64,000 nucleotides of DNA from Lachnospiraceae bacterium (GCA_017467845.1 JAFUKH010000047.1:1-64000); one strand, 5' to 3'. Shown: positions 1 to 12,523, counted from the stretch's first letter. Notes: a model not told the origin generated them from the sequence alone. Translations and numbers: made by a program.

Positions 1-152
1 CAGCTTGAAAAGCAGAAGCTGGCAGATGAGGTGAAGACGGAGATTATCACAGTAGCTTCTGCAATGGCAGGTAAAATTGTGGCAGCTTCCATGAATGCAC
101 AGGTTCAGGAAGAGCTGTTAAATGAGACTCTTAAGGAATTAGGTGAGGATAC

Positions 153-168
<16 letters not shown>
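1..168 (+). CDS. atpF: F1Fo ATP synthase subunit b, C-terminal end (partial)
   Basis: The window opens inside this gene; only the last 55 codons before TAG are present. Subunit b is the peripheral stalk that connects the membrane Fo sector to the F1 head through the delta subunit. The visible tail is charged and helical (KLADEVKTEIITVASAMAGK), as expected for the b-subunit C terminus, and it runs directly into atpH with a 16-nt overlap, the standard order B-E-F-H-A-G-D-C. The identity rests on this context plus the composition of the tail; upstream coding sequence lies outside the window. Confidence 0.85.
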
Positions 169-2236
<2,068 letters not shown>

Positions 2237-2272
2237 ACGTATGTCACATACGTGACAGAAAAGGAGTAGAAT

Positions 2273-3130
2273 ATGGCATCAATGCGTGACATAAAGCGTC
2301 GCAAAAGCAGCGTCCAGAGTACGCAGCAGATTACTAAAGCCATGAAGCTTGTTTCTACCGTTAAACTGCAGCGTGCAAGAGCCGATGCAGAGCGTTCCAA
2401 AGCTTATTTTGAATGTATGTACAGTACTGTGCACAGTATTCTGGCACGAACCGGAAGTGTTGATCACAAGTACTTAAAGGAAGCAGAATCTCAGAAGAAA
2501 GCAGTGATTGTAATTACTTCCAACAGAGGTCTGGCAGGTGGTTACAATTCCAACATCGTAAAAATGGTAAAGAGTCAGGAAGGTTTTGATAAAGACAATG
2601 TACTGATTTATGCCATTGGTAATAAGGGTAAGGACGCCCTTGCCAAGGATGGATATGAGATTAAGATGGATTTGTGGGAGGTTATGGAAGCTCCCTGTTA
2701 CAGAGATGCAATGCACCTTTGCGATGAGCTTTTAAAGGCCTTCGCAGAAGGAGAAATCGGGGAAATCTATCTGGCGTATACTGCATTCAAAAATACGGTG
2801 AGTCATGTACCAACCCTTCTGAAGCTGTTACCTGTTCAGGCACAGGAGCTTACAGAGGAAGAAGAGAGTAAGGCGCTGATGAACTTTGAAGCGGAGGAAG
2901 AGGAAGCTCTGAATTTGCTGATTCCAAAGTATATCACCAGTCTTATTTACGGCGGTCTCGTAGAGGCACTTGCCAGTGAGAACGGTGCCCGTATGCAGGC
3001 AATGGATAACGCAACCAGTAATGCGGAAGAAATGATTAGTGATTTGACGCTTAAGTACAATAGAGCGCGTCAGGGCTCTATTACTCAGGAATTAACAGAG
3101 ATTATCGCCGGTGCAGAAGCTATTTCATAG
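2273..3130 (+). CDS. atpG: F1Fo ATP synthase subunit gamma
   Basis: Encodes 285 residues. Gamma is the rotating central shaft that couples proton or sodium flow through Fo to the catalytic cycle of F1. The N-terminal helix (MASMRDIKRRKSSVQSTQQI, then TKAMKLVS) and the C-terminal helix (ARMQAMDNATSNAEEMI, then LTLKYNRARQGSITQELTEI) are the two conserved coiled-coil strands of the family, at opposite ends of the protein as expected. AAGGAG precedes the ATG. It lies 36 nt after atpA and 32 nt before atpD. Confidence 0.97.
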   Translation: MASMRDIKRRKSSVQSTQQITKAMKLVSTVKLQRARADAERSKAYFECMYSTVHSILARTGSVDHKYLKEAESQKKAVIVITSNRGLAGGYNSNIVKMVKSQEGFDKDNVLIYAIGNKGKDALAKDGYEIKMDLWEVMEAPCYRDAMHLCDELLKAFAEGEIGEIYLAYTAFKNTVSHVPTLLKLLPVQAQELTEEEESKALMNFEAEEEEALNLLIPKYITSLIYGGLVEALASENGARMQAMDNATSNAEEMISDLTLKYNRARQGSITQELTEIIAGAEAIS

Positions 3131-3156
3131 CAGGGCGATAAAAGAAAGGATATTAA

Positions 3157-4557
<1,401 letters not shown>

Positions 4558-4574
4558 TCAGAAGGGAAGGTTTT

Positions 4575-4979
4575 ATGGCATATAATAACTTTACCTTGGA
4601 AATTATTACGCCGGACAGAGTGTTCTACAAAGGCGAAGCAACGATGATAGAAATGAATACCACAGAGGGTGAAATCGGTGTTTTGCCCGGACATATCCCC
4701 ATGACAGTTATTGTAAAGCCGGGAATTCTTACCATCTATGAAGCAGATGGAGAAGAAAAGGAAGCTGCGTTACATGCAGGTTTTGCTGAGATTTTACCGG
4801 AAAAGGTAACTCTTCTTGCAGAGATTATTGAATGGCCGGATGAAATTGACAGGGATAGAGCTGAAGCGGCGAAGGAGCGTGCTGAGGAACGTCTTCGAAC
4901 TGCAACACCGGAAACTGATATACTTAGAGCACAGACTGCCTTGATGAGAGCGGTTGCTCGTATTGAAGTTCTTAAATAA
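4575..4979 (+). CDS. atpC: F1Fo ATP synthase subunit epsilon
   Basis: Encodes 134 residues. Epsilon binds gamma and regulates ATP hydrolysis. The N-terminal beta-sandwich is recognisable from TLEIITPDRVFYKGEA and TTEGEIGVLPGHIPM, the conserved MxxxEGEIGVLPGH signature. The C-terminal part (EIDRDRAEAAKERAEERL, then ALMRAVARIEVLK) is the helical hairpin. It is the last ATP synthase gene here, 17 nt after atpD, and ends the operon. Confidence 0.97.
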   Translation: MAYNNFTLEIITPDRVFYKGEATMIEMNTTEGEIGVLPGHIPMTVIVKPGILTIYEADGEEKEAALHAGFAEILPEKVTLLAEIIEWPDEIDRDRAEAAKERAEERLRTATPETDILRAQTALMRAVARIEVLK

Positions 4980-5002
4980 AATTAAAATAGAACGCGCTGA
5001 GT

Positions 5003-5064
5003 CCTACGGCATATGATATTATAAATGAGAAATCAGGTGGTATCATATGGATTTTAACCGTAGG
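5003..5064 (+). promoter_or_regulatory. Hairpin embracing the start codon of the next gene
   Basis: CCTACGG plus CATATGATA (5003-5018) are complementary to TATCATATG (5041-5049) and CCGTAGG (5058-5064). This gives a 16-bp stem with one 8-nt bulge on the 3' side. The ATG at 5047 lies inside the stem and the AGGTGG ribosome binding site (about 5035-5040) in the loop. It could limit translation of the downstream gene or weaken read-through from the atp operon; there is no U-tract, so it is not a standard terminator. Function is inference. Confidence 0.5.
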
Positions 5065-5421
5065 ATTTTGCCGTTTTATATGACTTATCCGGGAATGGAA
5101 GGCAGAGAAGGGAATCCCATAAGGGATTTGGAATACTTTGGCCAGATGTATCCTGAACGTGTGAAGCGTTATCAGGGAAGAGTTATGGAAATGATGGATA
5201 AGATGGATTATGAAGGCAGTATGATTTATGATGAGTATCCGGACCGCTATAGTCTGGAACGGATTGCCATGTCCATGGTGGATATATTGCGTAAGGAAGC
5301 AAATGAAGCTATGGAACCTATACCGGAGGATGAGCATTTCGAAGCGCTGATTTATGTGTTATTATGTAATGAGGTGTATAAGAGACGCCACGGTAAAAGG
5401 AAGAGTTATTGGATTTTCTAG
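5047..5421 (+). CDS. Conserved-type hypothetical protein, 124 aa
   Basis: I do not recognise a named domain. The protein is soluble, with no signal peptide or membrane segment. It begins MDFNRRILPFYMTYPG and is rich in Met, Glu, Tyr and Arg; a predicted helical middle (YQGRVMEMMDKMDYEGSMI) is followed by a basic C terminus (YKRRHGKRKSYWIF). It follows the atp operon by 67 nt and precedes a methyltransferase gene by 12 nt, so it is probably cotranscribed with the latter. The ATG at 5047 follows AGGTGG and is embedded in a hairpin, which may affect its translation. Confidence 0.7.
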   Translation: MDFNRRILPFYMTYPGMEGREGNPIRDLEYFGQMYPERVKRYQGRVMEMMDKMDYEGSMIYDEYPDRYSLERIAMSMVDILRKEANEAMEPIPEDEHFEALIYVLLCNEVYKRRHGKRKSYWIF

Positions 5422-5433
5422 AGGAAGATATTT

Positions 5434-6609
5434 ATGGAAGAACTACAGAAGGTATTGCAGGAAGTTCTGAATCGAGATTTGGAGCACGTTATTTTAAGTA
5501 ATACCGCAGACAAAGAATACGCAACAAAGATTAAAATCAGACCGGTGGAGCTGAAAGGGGAGCTTCTGTTTCAGCAGACGCTCTACCGAGGCACCCAGGT
5601 CTTTCATCATAATTACACCACAGAGGAAATAGGGGCGCAGATTATGGATGCCCTTTCCGGAAAAATGAAGCAGGCGGAGCTTAAGGGAAACACTTTGCAG
5701 GCTACGGTGCTGGTAAGTAAGAAGGGGAAATTGACTTTAAAATGCAAGAAAATGCAGCCTTCTTCTGAAAGAGCTACAAAAGATTTATCTCATAACAGGG
5801 AAAAGCAGTACATCTTAAAAGAAGGAAAACCGGTGGCATTTTTGGTGGGACTGGGTGTCCAGACGTCCGAGGGAAAAATTGCGAAAAACCGCTATGATAA
5901 GTTTCGCCAGATTAATAGGTATCTGGAATTTATTGAGGATATTCTGGATAAACTTCCTAAGAATAGAACTATCCGCATTATTGATTTCGGATGCGGTAAG
6001 TCTTATCTCACCTTTGCAATGTATTACTATTTGCATGAATTGCAGGGAAGAGATATTGCAGTAACCGGCTTGGATTTAAAGAAGGATGTAATTGCACACT
6101 GTAACACGCTGGCAGAGAGCTGTGGGTATGATAAGCTTCACTTTGAGGTGGGGGATATCAGTACCTATGAAGGAGAAAACAGTGTGGACATGGTAGTATC
6201 TCTTCATGCATGTGATACAGCAACCGATTACGCATTGGAAAAGGCAGTAAAATGGGGGGCAAAGGTAATTTTGGCAGTTCCCTGTTGTCAGCATGAGGTG
6301 AATCGTCAGATTAAAAATGAGCTTCTCGCACCGGTGTTGAAATATGGACTGATTAAGGAGCGGATGGCAGCTTTGATTACGGATGCCGTACGTGCGAACT
6401 TGCTTGAGCAGCAAGGGTATGATACGCAGATTCTGGAATTTATTGATATGGAGCACACACCTAAGAATCTGCTAATTCGTGCAGTGAAGCGGGGAGAAGG
6501 ACAAAGACAGAGTATGAGGCCGGGACAGACAACCATTCAGGAAACAATGGAAGGTCTGCATATTTCGCCTACTTTGAGTAAAATATTTGAAGATTTAGGG
6601 AACGAGTAA
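5434..6609 (+). CDS. Class I SAM-dependent methyltransferase
   Basis: Encodes 391 residues. A SAM-binding Rossmann motif I (IIDFGCGKSYLTFA) is near residues 182-195. Acidic motif II (VTGLDLKKDVI) follows about 30 residues later, and then the Methyltransf_32-type signature VSLHACDTATDYAL and VPCCQHEVNRQI. The first 150 residues form an uncharacterised N-terminal domain that may recognise the substrate. Proteins of this family are annotated only as methyltransferases; RNA or protein substrates are both possible. The stop codon overlaps the next ATG as TAATG, so the downstream membrane protein is translationally coupled. Confidence 0.85.
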   Translation: MEELQKVLQEVLNRDLEHVILSNTADKEYATKIKIRPVELKGELLFQQTLYRGTQVFHHNYTTEEIGAQIMDALSGKMKQAELKGNTLQATVLVSKKGKLTLKCKKMQPSSERATKDLSHNREKQYILKEGKPVAFLVGLGVQTSEGKIAKNRYDKFRQINRYLEFIEDILDKLPKNRTIRIIDFGCGKSYLTFAMYYYLHELQGRDIAVTGLDLKKDVIAHCNTLAESCGYDKLHFEVGDISTYEGENSVDMVVSLHACDTATDYALEKAVKWGAKVILAVPCCQHEVNRQIKNELLAPVLKYGLIKERMAALITDAVRANLLEQQGYDTQILEFIDMEHTPKNLLIRAVKRGEGQRQSMRPGQTTIQETMEGLHISPTLSKIFEDLGNE

Positions 6610-9113
6610 TGAAGAAATTTTTTGTGAAAGCCTTGTTGTTTATAACGGTTTTCTTTGTGACACTGATTGTCAGCGGCCGCATCATGAACCAAGGGAATAA
6701 CAACCTGACCATGGAGATGGGGGCAGCAACCCTTCCTATAGTAACTTTGCAAAAGGGAGATATTTCCTATAATGAGCTGCACGGTTACCTTGCAGATATG
6801 GATGTGACGTATCAGCGGGAAAGCATTACAGAGCTTGGAGAAAGCAGGGAGCTTGATTTTCTTGTTTCGGAATATGAGGAAGAGATTGCAGAAATTGCCA
6901 TAGAAGTGCGGAGCTGTGATGGGGAACGTTTGATTGAACATACTTCGGTGACTGAGTTTAAGGAAGCGCAGGGAGTAATTACCGTACATGCTACAGTAAA
7001 GGACTTAATTGAAAAAAATACGGAATATGCACTTACCATCTTTGTGAAGGAAGTGGGCGGAAGAGAGATTAAGTATCATACCCGCATGATTTGGGCAGAA
7101 GAGCTGTACACATATGAGAAGTTGCAATTTGTGAAGGATTTTCATGAGAAAACCTTTGACAAGGAAGCCGCCAAGGAGCTTGCCAGATATCTGGAAACCA
7201 ATTCCAAAGGGGACAATACCACCCTGCATACAGTGGATATCCATTGTAGTCTGGAACAGGTAACCTGGGGAGACCTGGATGTGCAGGAGATTACAGAGCC
7301 GGTGATTTCTGTATGTGATTTGGCTTCTCAGACCGCATCCTTTACAATTCGCAGCATGGTTGCCGGTGGTGAGGAAAAGGAAAAAACGTATTATTTCGTA
7401 GAAGAGTTTTATCGTATCCGTTACACCACGGACAGAACATATTTGTTGGAGTTTGAGAGAAATATGACTCAGATTCCTTCTCTCAGTAGCAGTCTTTTTG
7501 CAAATGATAAGATTATGTTGGGAATCGTGAGTGAGGACATTCCCATTGTGGAGAGCGAAGATGGCAGCATCGTGGTGTTCTCTGTGGCAGGAAAGCTTTG
7601 CAGTTATAATGTATCTACGAATAAGCTGGCAGTATTGTTTAGTTTTTATGATACTGAAAATATGAGTAGCCGTGATATTTACAATCAGCATGATATTAAG
7701 ATTCTGAATGTAGACGAAGGCGGAAATGTGGAATTCGCTGTTTATGGGTATATGAACAGAGGAAGACATGAGGGTGAAGTGGGTATTCAGCTGTACCGGT
7801 ACGACAGTGCCAAGAATACTGTGGAAGAGGATGTATATATTCCGTATAACAAGCCCTTTTCTATGCTGAGTAGTGATTTGGAAAAGCTGTTATTTCTAGA
7901 TAAGGATAAGCATCTATATCTATATCTGGATCACACGATTTATGAGGTAGATGTAAACGAAAAGCTTGGTTCTATGTTGGAAGTGGTACAGGATGATAAT
8001 GCTATCGTTATTTCAGATTCCCATGAGATTATTGTGTGGAATGAAGAAAATAAGCTTAGACTGATAAATTTTAAGAGTGGTGAAAAGCTTACCACCACGG
8101 CTGGAAGAGGTGAGCAGATTCGTCCGCTGGGTTTTATGGGAGAGGATGTTATTTACGGTATTGCAAAGGAAGAAGACATCATGATTGATGAGGTGGGAGT
8201 CACCTTCTTCCCTATGTACAAGGTATGTATTAAGAATACCTCAGGCCAGCTTTTAAAGGAATATCAGCAGGAGAATATCTATACGCTGGATTTGGCAATC
8301 GAAGAAAATCAGATTACTCTGTCCAGAGTGGTCCGTGATGAGGATGGTGATTATGAGGAGACTACGCCGGAGCATATCATGAATAATATGGAACAGAAGA
8401 CCACTAAGAATAAGATTGTAGTGGCAGCAGTTGATATCTATGAGAAGATTGTGCAATTACAGGTGCGAAGTGAAGTAGATATCAAGAGTGTAAAGATTCT
8501 GACTCCCAAGGAAGTTGTCTTTGAAGGAGCCAGAAGTACCATGCTGGAAACCCCAGAAAAGCAGCCGCTTTATTATGTTTATCGTGCAGGAAAAATCGAA
8601 GATATTTATCTCAGTGCACAGGAAGCTGTTGCCCGTGCTTATGAGGTATCCGGTTCTGTTATGAATGAGAGTGGTAAAACGGTATGGATAAAGGGTAATC
8701 GTGTAACCAGAAATCAGATTATGGCAATCAAGGAACCGGAAGAGGTGGAGAAGGAAGCCTCCCTGGCAGCGTGCCTGGATACCATCCTAAAATTTAAGGG
8801 AATCAGTCGGGATACCGAATCGCTACTTTCACAGGGAAAGAGTGTTCCGGAGATTCTTAGTGAAGGGTTACCGGATGTAGATGTGGTAGAATTGATTGGA
8901 TGTCCTATGGATGCAATGCTTTACTTTGTGAATCGTGACATTCCGGTACTGGCAATGCTTAATGATGGAGAGGCGGTGTTGATTACCGGCTTTAATGAGT
9001 TCAATGTGGTAATCTTTGAACCATCCACCGGAAAATTATATAAGAAAGGTATGAATGATTCTACAGAGTGGTTTGAGGAAAACGGAAATCAGTTTATTAC
9101 TTACATGGAATAA
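6609..9113 (+). CDS. Large membrane-anchored protein with a papain-like (C39-type) C-terminal region
   Basis: Encodes 834 residues. An N-terminal hydrophobic segment (residues 7-24, ALLFITVFFVTLIVSG) is followed directly by extracytoplasmic sequence, so it is either a signal anchor or an uncleaved signal peptide. The middle (about 290-600) consists of short beta-rich stretches such as SEDGSIVVFSVAGKLCSYNV, resembling a beta-propeller. The last 115 residues resemble C39-like peptidases: ASLAACLDTIL with a Cys, then PVLAMLNDGEAVLITGFNEF and VVIFEP. The His normally preceding the VVTG strand is Ala here, so activity is doubtful. Starts at TAATG overlapping the methyltransferase. The fold assignments are inference. 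Confidence 0.6.
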   Translation: MKKFFVKALLFITVFFVTLIVSGRIMNQGNNNLTMEMGAATLPIVTLQKGDISYNELHGYLADMDVTYQRESITELGESRELDFLVSEYEEEIAEIAIEVRSCDGERLIEHTSVTEFKEAQGVITVHATVKDLIEKNTEYALTIFVKEVGGREIKYHTRMIWAEELYTYEKLQFVKDFHEKTFDKEAAKELARYLETNSKGDNTTLHTVDIHCSLEQVTWGDLDVQEITEPVISVCDLASQTASFTIRSMVAGGEEKEKTYYFVEEFYRIRYTTDRTYLLEFERNMTQIPSLSSSLFANDKIMLGIVSEDIPIVESEDGSIVVFSVAGKLCSYNVSTNKLAVLFSFYDTENMSSRDIYNQHDIKILNVDEGGNVEFAVYGYMNRGRHEGEVGIQLYRYDSAKNTVEEDVYIPYNKPFSMLSSDLEKLLFLDKDKHLYLYLDHTIYEVDVNEKLGSMLEVVQDDNAIVISDSHEIIVWNEENKLRLINFKSGEKLTTTAGRGEQIRPLGFMGEDVIYGIAKEEDIMIDEVGVTFFPMYKVCIKNTSGQLLKEYQQENIYTLDLAIEENQITLSRVVRDEDGDYEETTPEHIMNNMEQKTTKNKIVVAAVDIYEKIVQLQVRSEVDIKSVKILTPKEVVFEGARSTMLETPEKQPLYYVYRAGKIEDIYLSAQEAVARAYEVSGSVMNESGKTVWIKGNRVTRNQIMAIKEPEEVEKEASLAACLDTILKFKGISRDTESLLSQGKSVPEILSEGLPDVDVVELIGCPMDAMLYFVNRDIPVLAMLNDGEAVLITGFNEFNVVIFEPSTGKLYKKGMNDSTEWFEENGNQFITYME

Positions 9114-9149
9114 AAAAGTGGAATGTTGCTGCTGCAACATTCCACTTTT
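9114..9149. terminator. Bidirectional Rho-independent terminator
   Basis: A perfect 16-bp stem (AAAAGTGGAATGTTGC and its complement) with a TGCT loop, flanked by A and T runs. It separates the convergent 834-aa protein gene and prs, and can stop transcription in both directions. Confidence 0.92.
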
Positions 9150-9153
9150 AAAT

Positions 9154-10338
9154 TTATAATTCACCGTTTTTATATTTGCTTACAATGTTGTGAATTCTTT
9201 CACTTGGATTTAATAAATCGCTGATAGAAGAATCGTGATTTAATGTATCGATGATGTAAGCGATGTACTTGCTCATATCACAGTTGATGTACCATTCACG
9301 CTCTAATAAATCCGGAGTCTGGTATACAAGGTTGGTAGTAAGAACCTTATCAATAATGCCTTCCTCATGAGCCTTATCAAATTTGTCCAGACCGTTGGTA
9401 AATAAGCCGAAGGTAGAGAATACGAAGATTCTGTTAGCCTTTCTTGCCTTTAATGCAGCGGCGGTTTCAATCATACTTTCGCCTGAAGAGATCATATCGT
9501 CGATGATGATAACGTCCTTGCCTTCTACATTGCTTCCTAAGAATTCATGTGCCACAATAGGATTGCGTCCGTTAACGATTCTGGTATAATCACGACGCTT
9601 GTAGAACATACCCATATCTAAACCGAGAACGTTGGCGATGTAGATTGCTCTCTTCATACCGCCTTCATCCGGGCTGATAATCATCATGTGCTCAGAATCA
9701 ATCTTTAAATCCTTAACATTACGAAGAAGTCCCTTAATGAACTGATATGCAGGCTGTACAGTTTCAAAACCATGAAGAGGAATTGCGTTCTGTACTCTGG
9801 GGTCATGTGCATCAAAGGTAATAATATTATCAACACCCATGCGTACCAGCTCTTGAAGAGCAAGTGCACAATCTAAAGATTCACGAGAGGTTCTCTTGTG
9901 CTGACGGCTTTCATATAAGAATGGCATAATCACGGTAATTCTGCGGGCCTTACCACCTACAGCGGCGATAATACGTTTTAAGTCCTGATAGTGGTCATCC
10001 GGAGACATATGGTTCTCGTGACCGCAGAGAGAGTACGTTAAGCTATAGTTGCAAACGTCCACTAAAAGATAAAGATCTGTACCACGAACAGATTCTAAAA
10101 TCATACCCTTTGCTTCACCGGAACCAAAACGAGGAACCTTTGCTCCAAGCTGGTAGGTGTCACGCTGATAGCCGGCAAATGCTAAAGAATCCTTGTGCTC
10201 GCTTTCACGCTCTGTTCTCCATTTAACAAGATACTTGTCAACTTTATCTCCCAGAATTTTGCAGCCTTCTAAGGAAATCAAGCCCAATGATCCAACGGGG
10301 ATGGTTTCCAAGTTACGTTTTTCTTCACGGTTTACCAT
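9154..10338 (-). CDS. prs: Ribose-phosphate pyrophosphokinase (PRPP synthetase), long form
   Basis: Makes PRPP from ribose-5-phosphate and ATP for nucleotide, NAD, His and Trp synthesis. The PRPP-binding loop IIIDDMISSGES is near residues 277-288. Upstream of it are RTSRESLDCALALQ and FDAHDPRVQNAIP, the position of the usual DLHA region, and DEGGMKRAIYIANVLG. At 394 residues it is about 80 longer than the standard 315-residue enzyme; the extra length includes an N-terminal extension and altered flag-loop region, a variant form I associate with Lachnospiraceae. It is the third gene after dnaD and dnaI (24-nt gap), linking PRPP supply with replication genes in one likely operon. Confidence 0.9.
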   Translation of the reverse strand: MVNREEKRNLETIPVGSLGLISLEGCKILGDKVDKYLVKWRTERESEHKDSLAFAGYQRDTYQLGAKVPRFGSGEAKGMILESVRGTDLYLLVDVCNYSLTYSLCGHENHMSPDDHYQDLKRIIAAVGGKARRITVIMPFLYESRQHKRTSRESLDCALALQELVRMGVDNIITFDAHDPRVQNAIPLHGFETVQPAYQFIKGLLRNVKDLKIDSEHMMIISPDEGGMKRAIYIANVLGLDMGMFYKRRDYTRIVNGRNPIVAHEFLGSNVEGKDVIIIDDMISSGESMIETAAALKARKANRIFVFSTFGLFTNGLDKFDKAHEEGIIDKVLTTNLVYQTPDLLEREWYINCDMSKYIAYIIDTLNHDSSISDLLNPSERIHNIVSKYKNGEL

Positions 10339-10362
10339 GAAATAGTCCTCACTTTCTTCGCT

Positions 10363-11334
10363 TTAGGATAGTTTTCCAGATAATTTTTTGCTGATGCGAA
10401 TATCCGGTCCGGATAATTTGCATAGAGAATAATTACTTGTAATGCGGGAGAATACGCGTTCAGAGTATCTGTCGCGAAGCTCCTCTAACCCCAAGTTAGT
10501 AGAAATAATTGTTGCCTTCTGGCGCAGGTGACGTTCGTTGAGTAACCCGAATAGCTGAGAAGTTACGAAGGAATTAGTCACCTCTGTTCCCAGATCATCG
10601 ATAATCACCAAGTCACAATTGTATAAGTCTTTATAGAAATTGTAAAGGCTTTCTTTCATTTTTGTGTTAAATGAATAACTCGCAAGCTGTTCGAAGAGCC
10701 CATTTGCACTAAAATAGATAACGGAATATCCCTGCGCAAGCAGTTCTCTGGCAACGCAGCCGGAAAGAAAACTCTTACCTGTTCCTACTGTACCATAAAA
10801 GAACAAGTTTTGATAGTGCTTGGGAAAACCTGCCACAAAGTTTTTGCTGATTGCTACAGCACTTTCAAAGCGTTTTAGGTCCTCTCCCTGATAGTATGTG
10901 TAGGAAAGGGTATCAAAATTCTCTCTTTCAATAAGCTCCTGAATATTGGATTGCTCATATAGCAGTGCAATTTCTCTCTGCCGCAGACAGCGACATTTTT
11001 CACTTCCGATATATCCGGTATCCTGACATGCAGAGCAGGTATAAATAGGATCTAAATAGTCTTCAGAAAATCCTCCGGAGCTAAGTAGCTTTTTCTTTTC
11101 CGCAGAAAGGAAAGCAATCTCTGATTTTAATGCATCCAAAGCATCTTCCTGCCCATCTAAAAGCATACGGGCATGCTTTACGGAAAGAGAAGCAATCTCA
11201 TCGGATAGCTTCTTGTACCGGGGAAGTGAAGAAAAAATCTCTTCTTTACGCTGTTGAAGGAGGCGGTGGTTTCTATTCTGAGTTTCCTGATACTCTCTTT
11301 GAATCAAATCATGTTGTACCTTTGTAAGTGACAA
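10363..11334 (-). CDS. dnaI: DnaI/DnaC-type helicase loader ATPase
   Basis: Encodes 323 residues. AAA+ ATPase that loads the replicative helicase at the origin or at restarting forks. The N-terminal half is coiled-coil-like; a Zn site is formed by C100, C103, C114 and C116 (CSACQDTGYIGSEKCRC). The Walker A motif GTVGTGKSFLSG is around residue 180-190 and Walker B LVIIDDLGTE around 240; the arginine-finger region includes RYSERVFSRIT. It lies 20 nt downstream of a DnaD-domain gene, the normal pairing of Gram-positive helicase-loading factors. I use dnaI by family resemblance; annotation pipelines often call it DnaC-like. Confidence 0.88.
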   Translation of the reverse strand: MSLTKVQHDLIQREYQETQNRNHRLLQQRKEEIFSSLPRYKKLSDEIASLSVKHARMLLDGQEDALDALKSEIAFLSAEKKKLLSSGGFSEDYLDPIYTCSACQDTGYIGSEKCRCLRQREIALLYEQSNIQELIERENFDTLSYTYYQGEDLKRFESAVAISKNFVAGFPKHYQNLFFYGTVGTGKSFLSGCVARELLAQGYSVIYFSANGLFEQLASYSFNTKMKESLYNFYKDLYNCDLVIIDDLGTEVTNSFVTSQLFGLLNERHLRQKATIISTNLGLEELRDRYSERVFSRITSNYSLCKLSGPDIRISKKLSGKLS

Positions 11335-11354
11335 AACTTCAGTCTCCTTCTTAA

Positions 11355-12440
11355 TTAGTTACTTAACAATTCTCGTTCTAACTCGGCGAAATCATATGTA
11401 TTCTGAGCGAACTGATTAAATTTATTATTGGTGGTTACAGAAGCCTTAGGGGTAGAAGTCCTTGTACGTGATTTCTGGTACTGGGCATCAATCTTGGAAA
11501 TGTCCTCTTTTTGCTTTACATCGTTCAGCTTCCAATTTTTCAAAATTCCTTCCGCATATTCAAAACGATGCTTGTCCGTTGCTAAAACAGTGCGGTCACA
11601 TGCTTCTATAATAATGTCGTTGGAAAAGCCATAGTCTCTTGTCCAGCGAATAATATATTCCATCTCCTTATTGGTAGGAGAGTTACTTTTGCCAAGGGCA
11701 TTCATAATAGTATAGACAGATTTATTGTATTTATTGGAAGCTTCATAGGCCTCTTCCGGAGTGGAAATTCCCTGCTGGGCCCAACTGATGGCAACCTTCT
11801 CCATGTAGCGGAAATCCTTCTTGCCCAGTTCTACACAATACTGAAGTAGGTAATCAATCAAATCGTTAGAGAAATGAAGAACATCGGAAAAGAAGATGAC
11901 GGTCTTCATTTCGGAAGGTGTCAGAGTCTTGCCAACGTAGGTCTGTGCGAGGAATAAAAGCTCTTCAATGCTTTCGTCATCACAGAAATTCTTCATCTGT
12001 TCAGCAGAGTAGCTGGGTTTTACGAAGGTGGGGGCTTCCTTTGCAGTAGCTTCGGTGGGAGCCACCTTTGTAGTAGCTTCTTTTACAGGTGTAAGAGCAG
12101 CTTCAGCTGCCTGAAGCTTTAACTCACAGCTTGGGGACTCCTGGCGGGTCAAATCACAGATTTGAACACCTACCAGATTCTTTTCATCATCATATTCTAA
12201 TGAAAGGAGCTGGCGCTTCTCCCAATATTTCATGGCACGGAGCACGTTTTTCTCTGTATGACCGAACTTGTCGGCGATATCTGATACGCTGGTGGCCATG
12301 CCGGCGTTCAGCATACGGATAAGGTACAGATAGACTTTGAGCTGGGTGTCGTTAGCATCTTCCATGTATTCATCTATAAATATATTGGGAATCACTGTAG
12401 AATCCCCATGTTTATCCTTGTAAATCTTCAAACGAGCCAT
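11355..12440 (-). CDS. DnaD-domain primosome/replication protein
   Basis: Encodes 361 residues. Residues 20-100 look like a winged-helix DnaD N-terminal domain (DTQLKVYLYLIRML, then a helix-turn-helix at SVSDIADKFGHTEKNVLRAM). A linker rich in Ala/Thr/Lys covers about 110-145. Two DnaD/DnaB_2 C-terminal modules follow, at about 156-235 and 241-315, each with the YxxxIxxxW signature (Y212 to W220 and Y295 to W303). Two such modules in tandem are also seen in Firmicute DnaB/DnaD relatives. The protein probably remodels DNA and recruits the DnaI-type loader encoded next. Confidence 0.88.
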   Translation of the reverse strand: MARLKIYKDKHGDSTVIPNIFIDEYMEDANDTQLKVYLYLIRMLNAGMATSVSDIADKFGHTEKNVLRAMKYWEKRQLLSLEYDDEKNLVGVQICDLTRQESPSCELKLQAAEAALTPVKEATTKVAPTEATAKEAPTFVKPSYSAEQMKNFCDDESIEELLFLAQTYVGKTLTPSEMKTVIFFSDVLHFSNDLIDYLLQYCVELGKKDFRYMEKVAISWAQQGISTPEEAYEASNKYNKSVYTIMNALGKSNSPTNKEMEYIIRWTRDYGFSNDIIIEACDRTVLATDKHRFEYAEGILKNWKLNDVKQKEDISKIDAQYQKSRTRTSTPKASVTTNNKFNQFAQNTYDFAELERELLSN

Positions 12441-12523
12441 CTCGAATCAGTCCTTTCAACAGTTACCATTTGTACCTGCCCCTGAGCGGTTCCTCATGGA
12501 GCGAGCATTATGGATTATAGCAT

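Noticed and set aside
7005..7769. 254-codon antisense frame inside the 834-aa gene
   Set aside because: Antisense shadow, His/Ile/Leu-rich without motifs or ribosome binding site.
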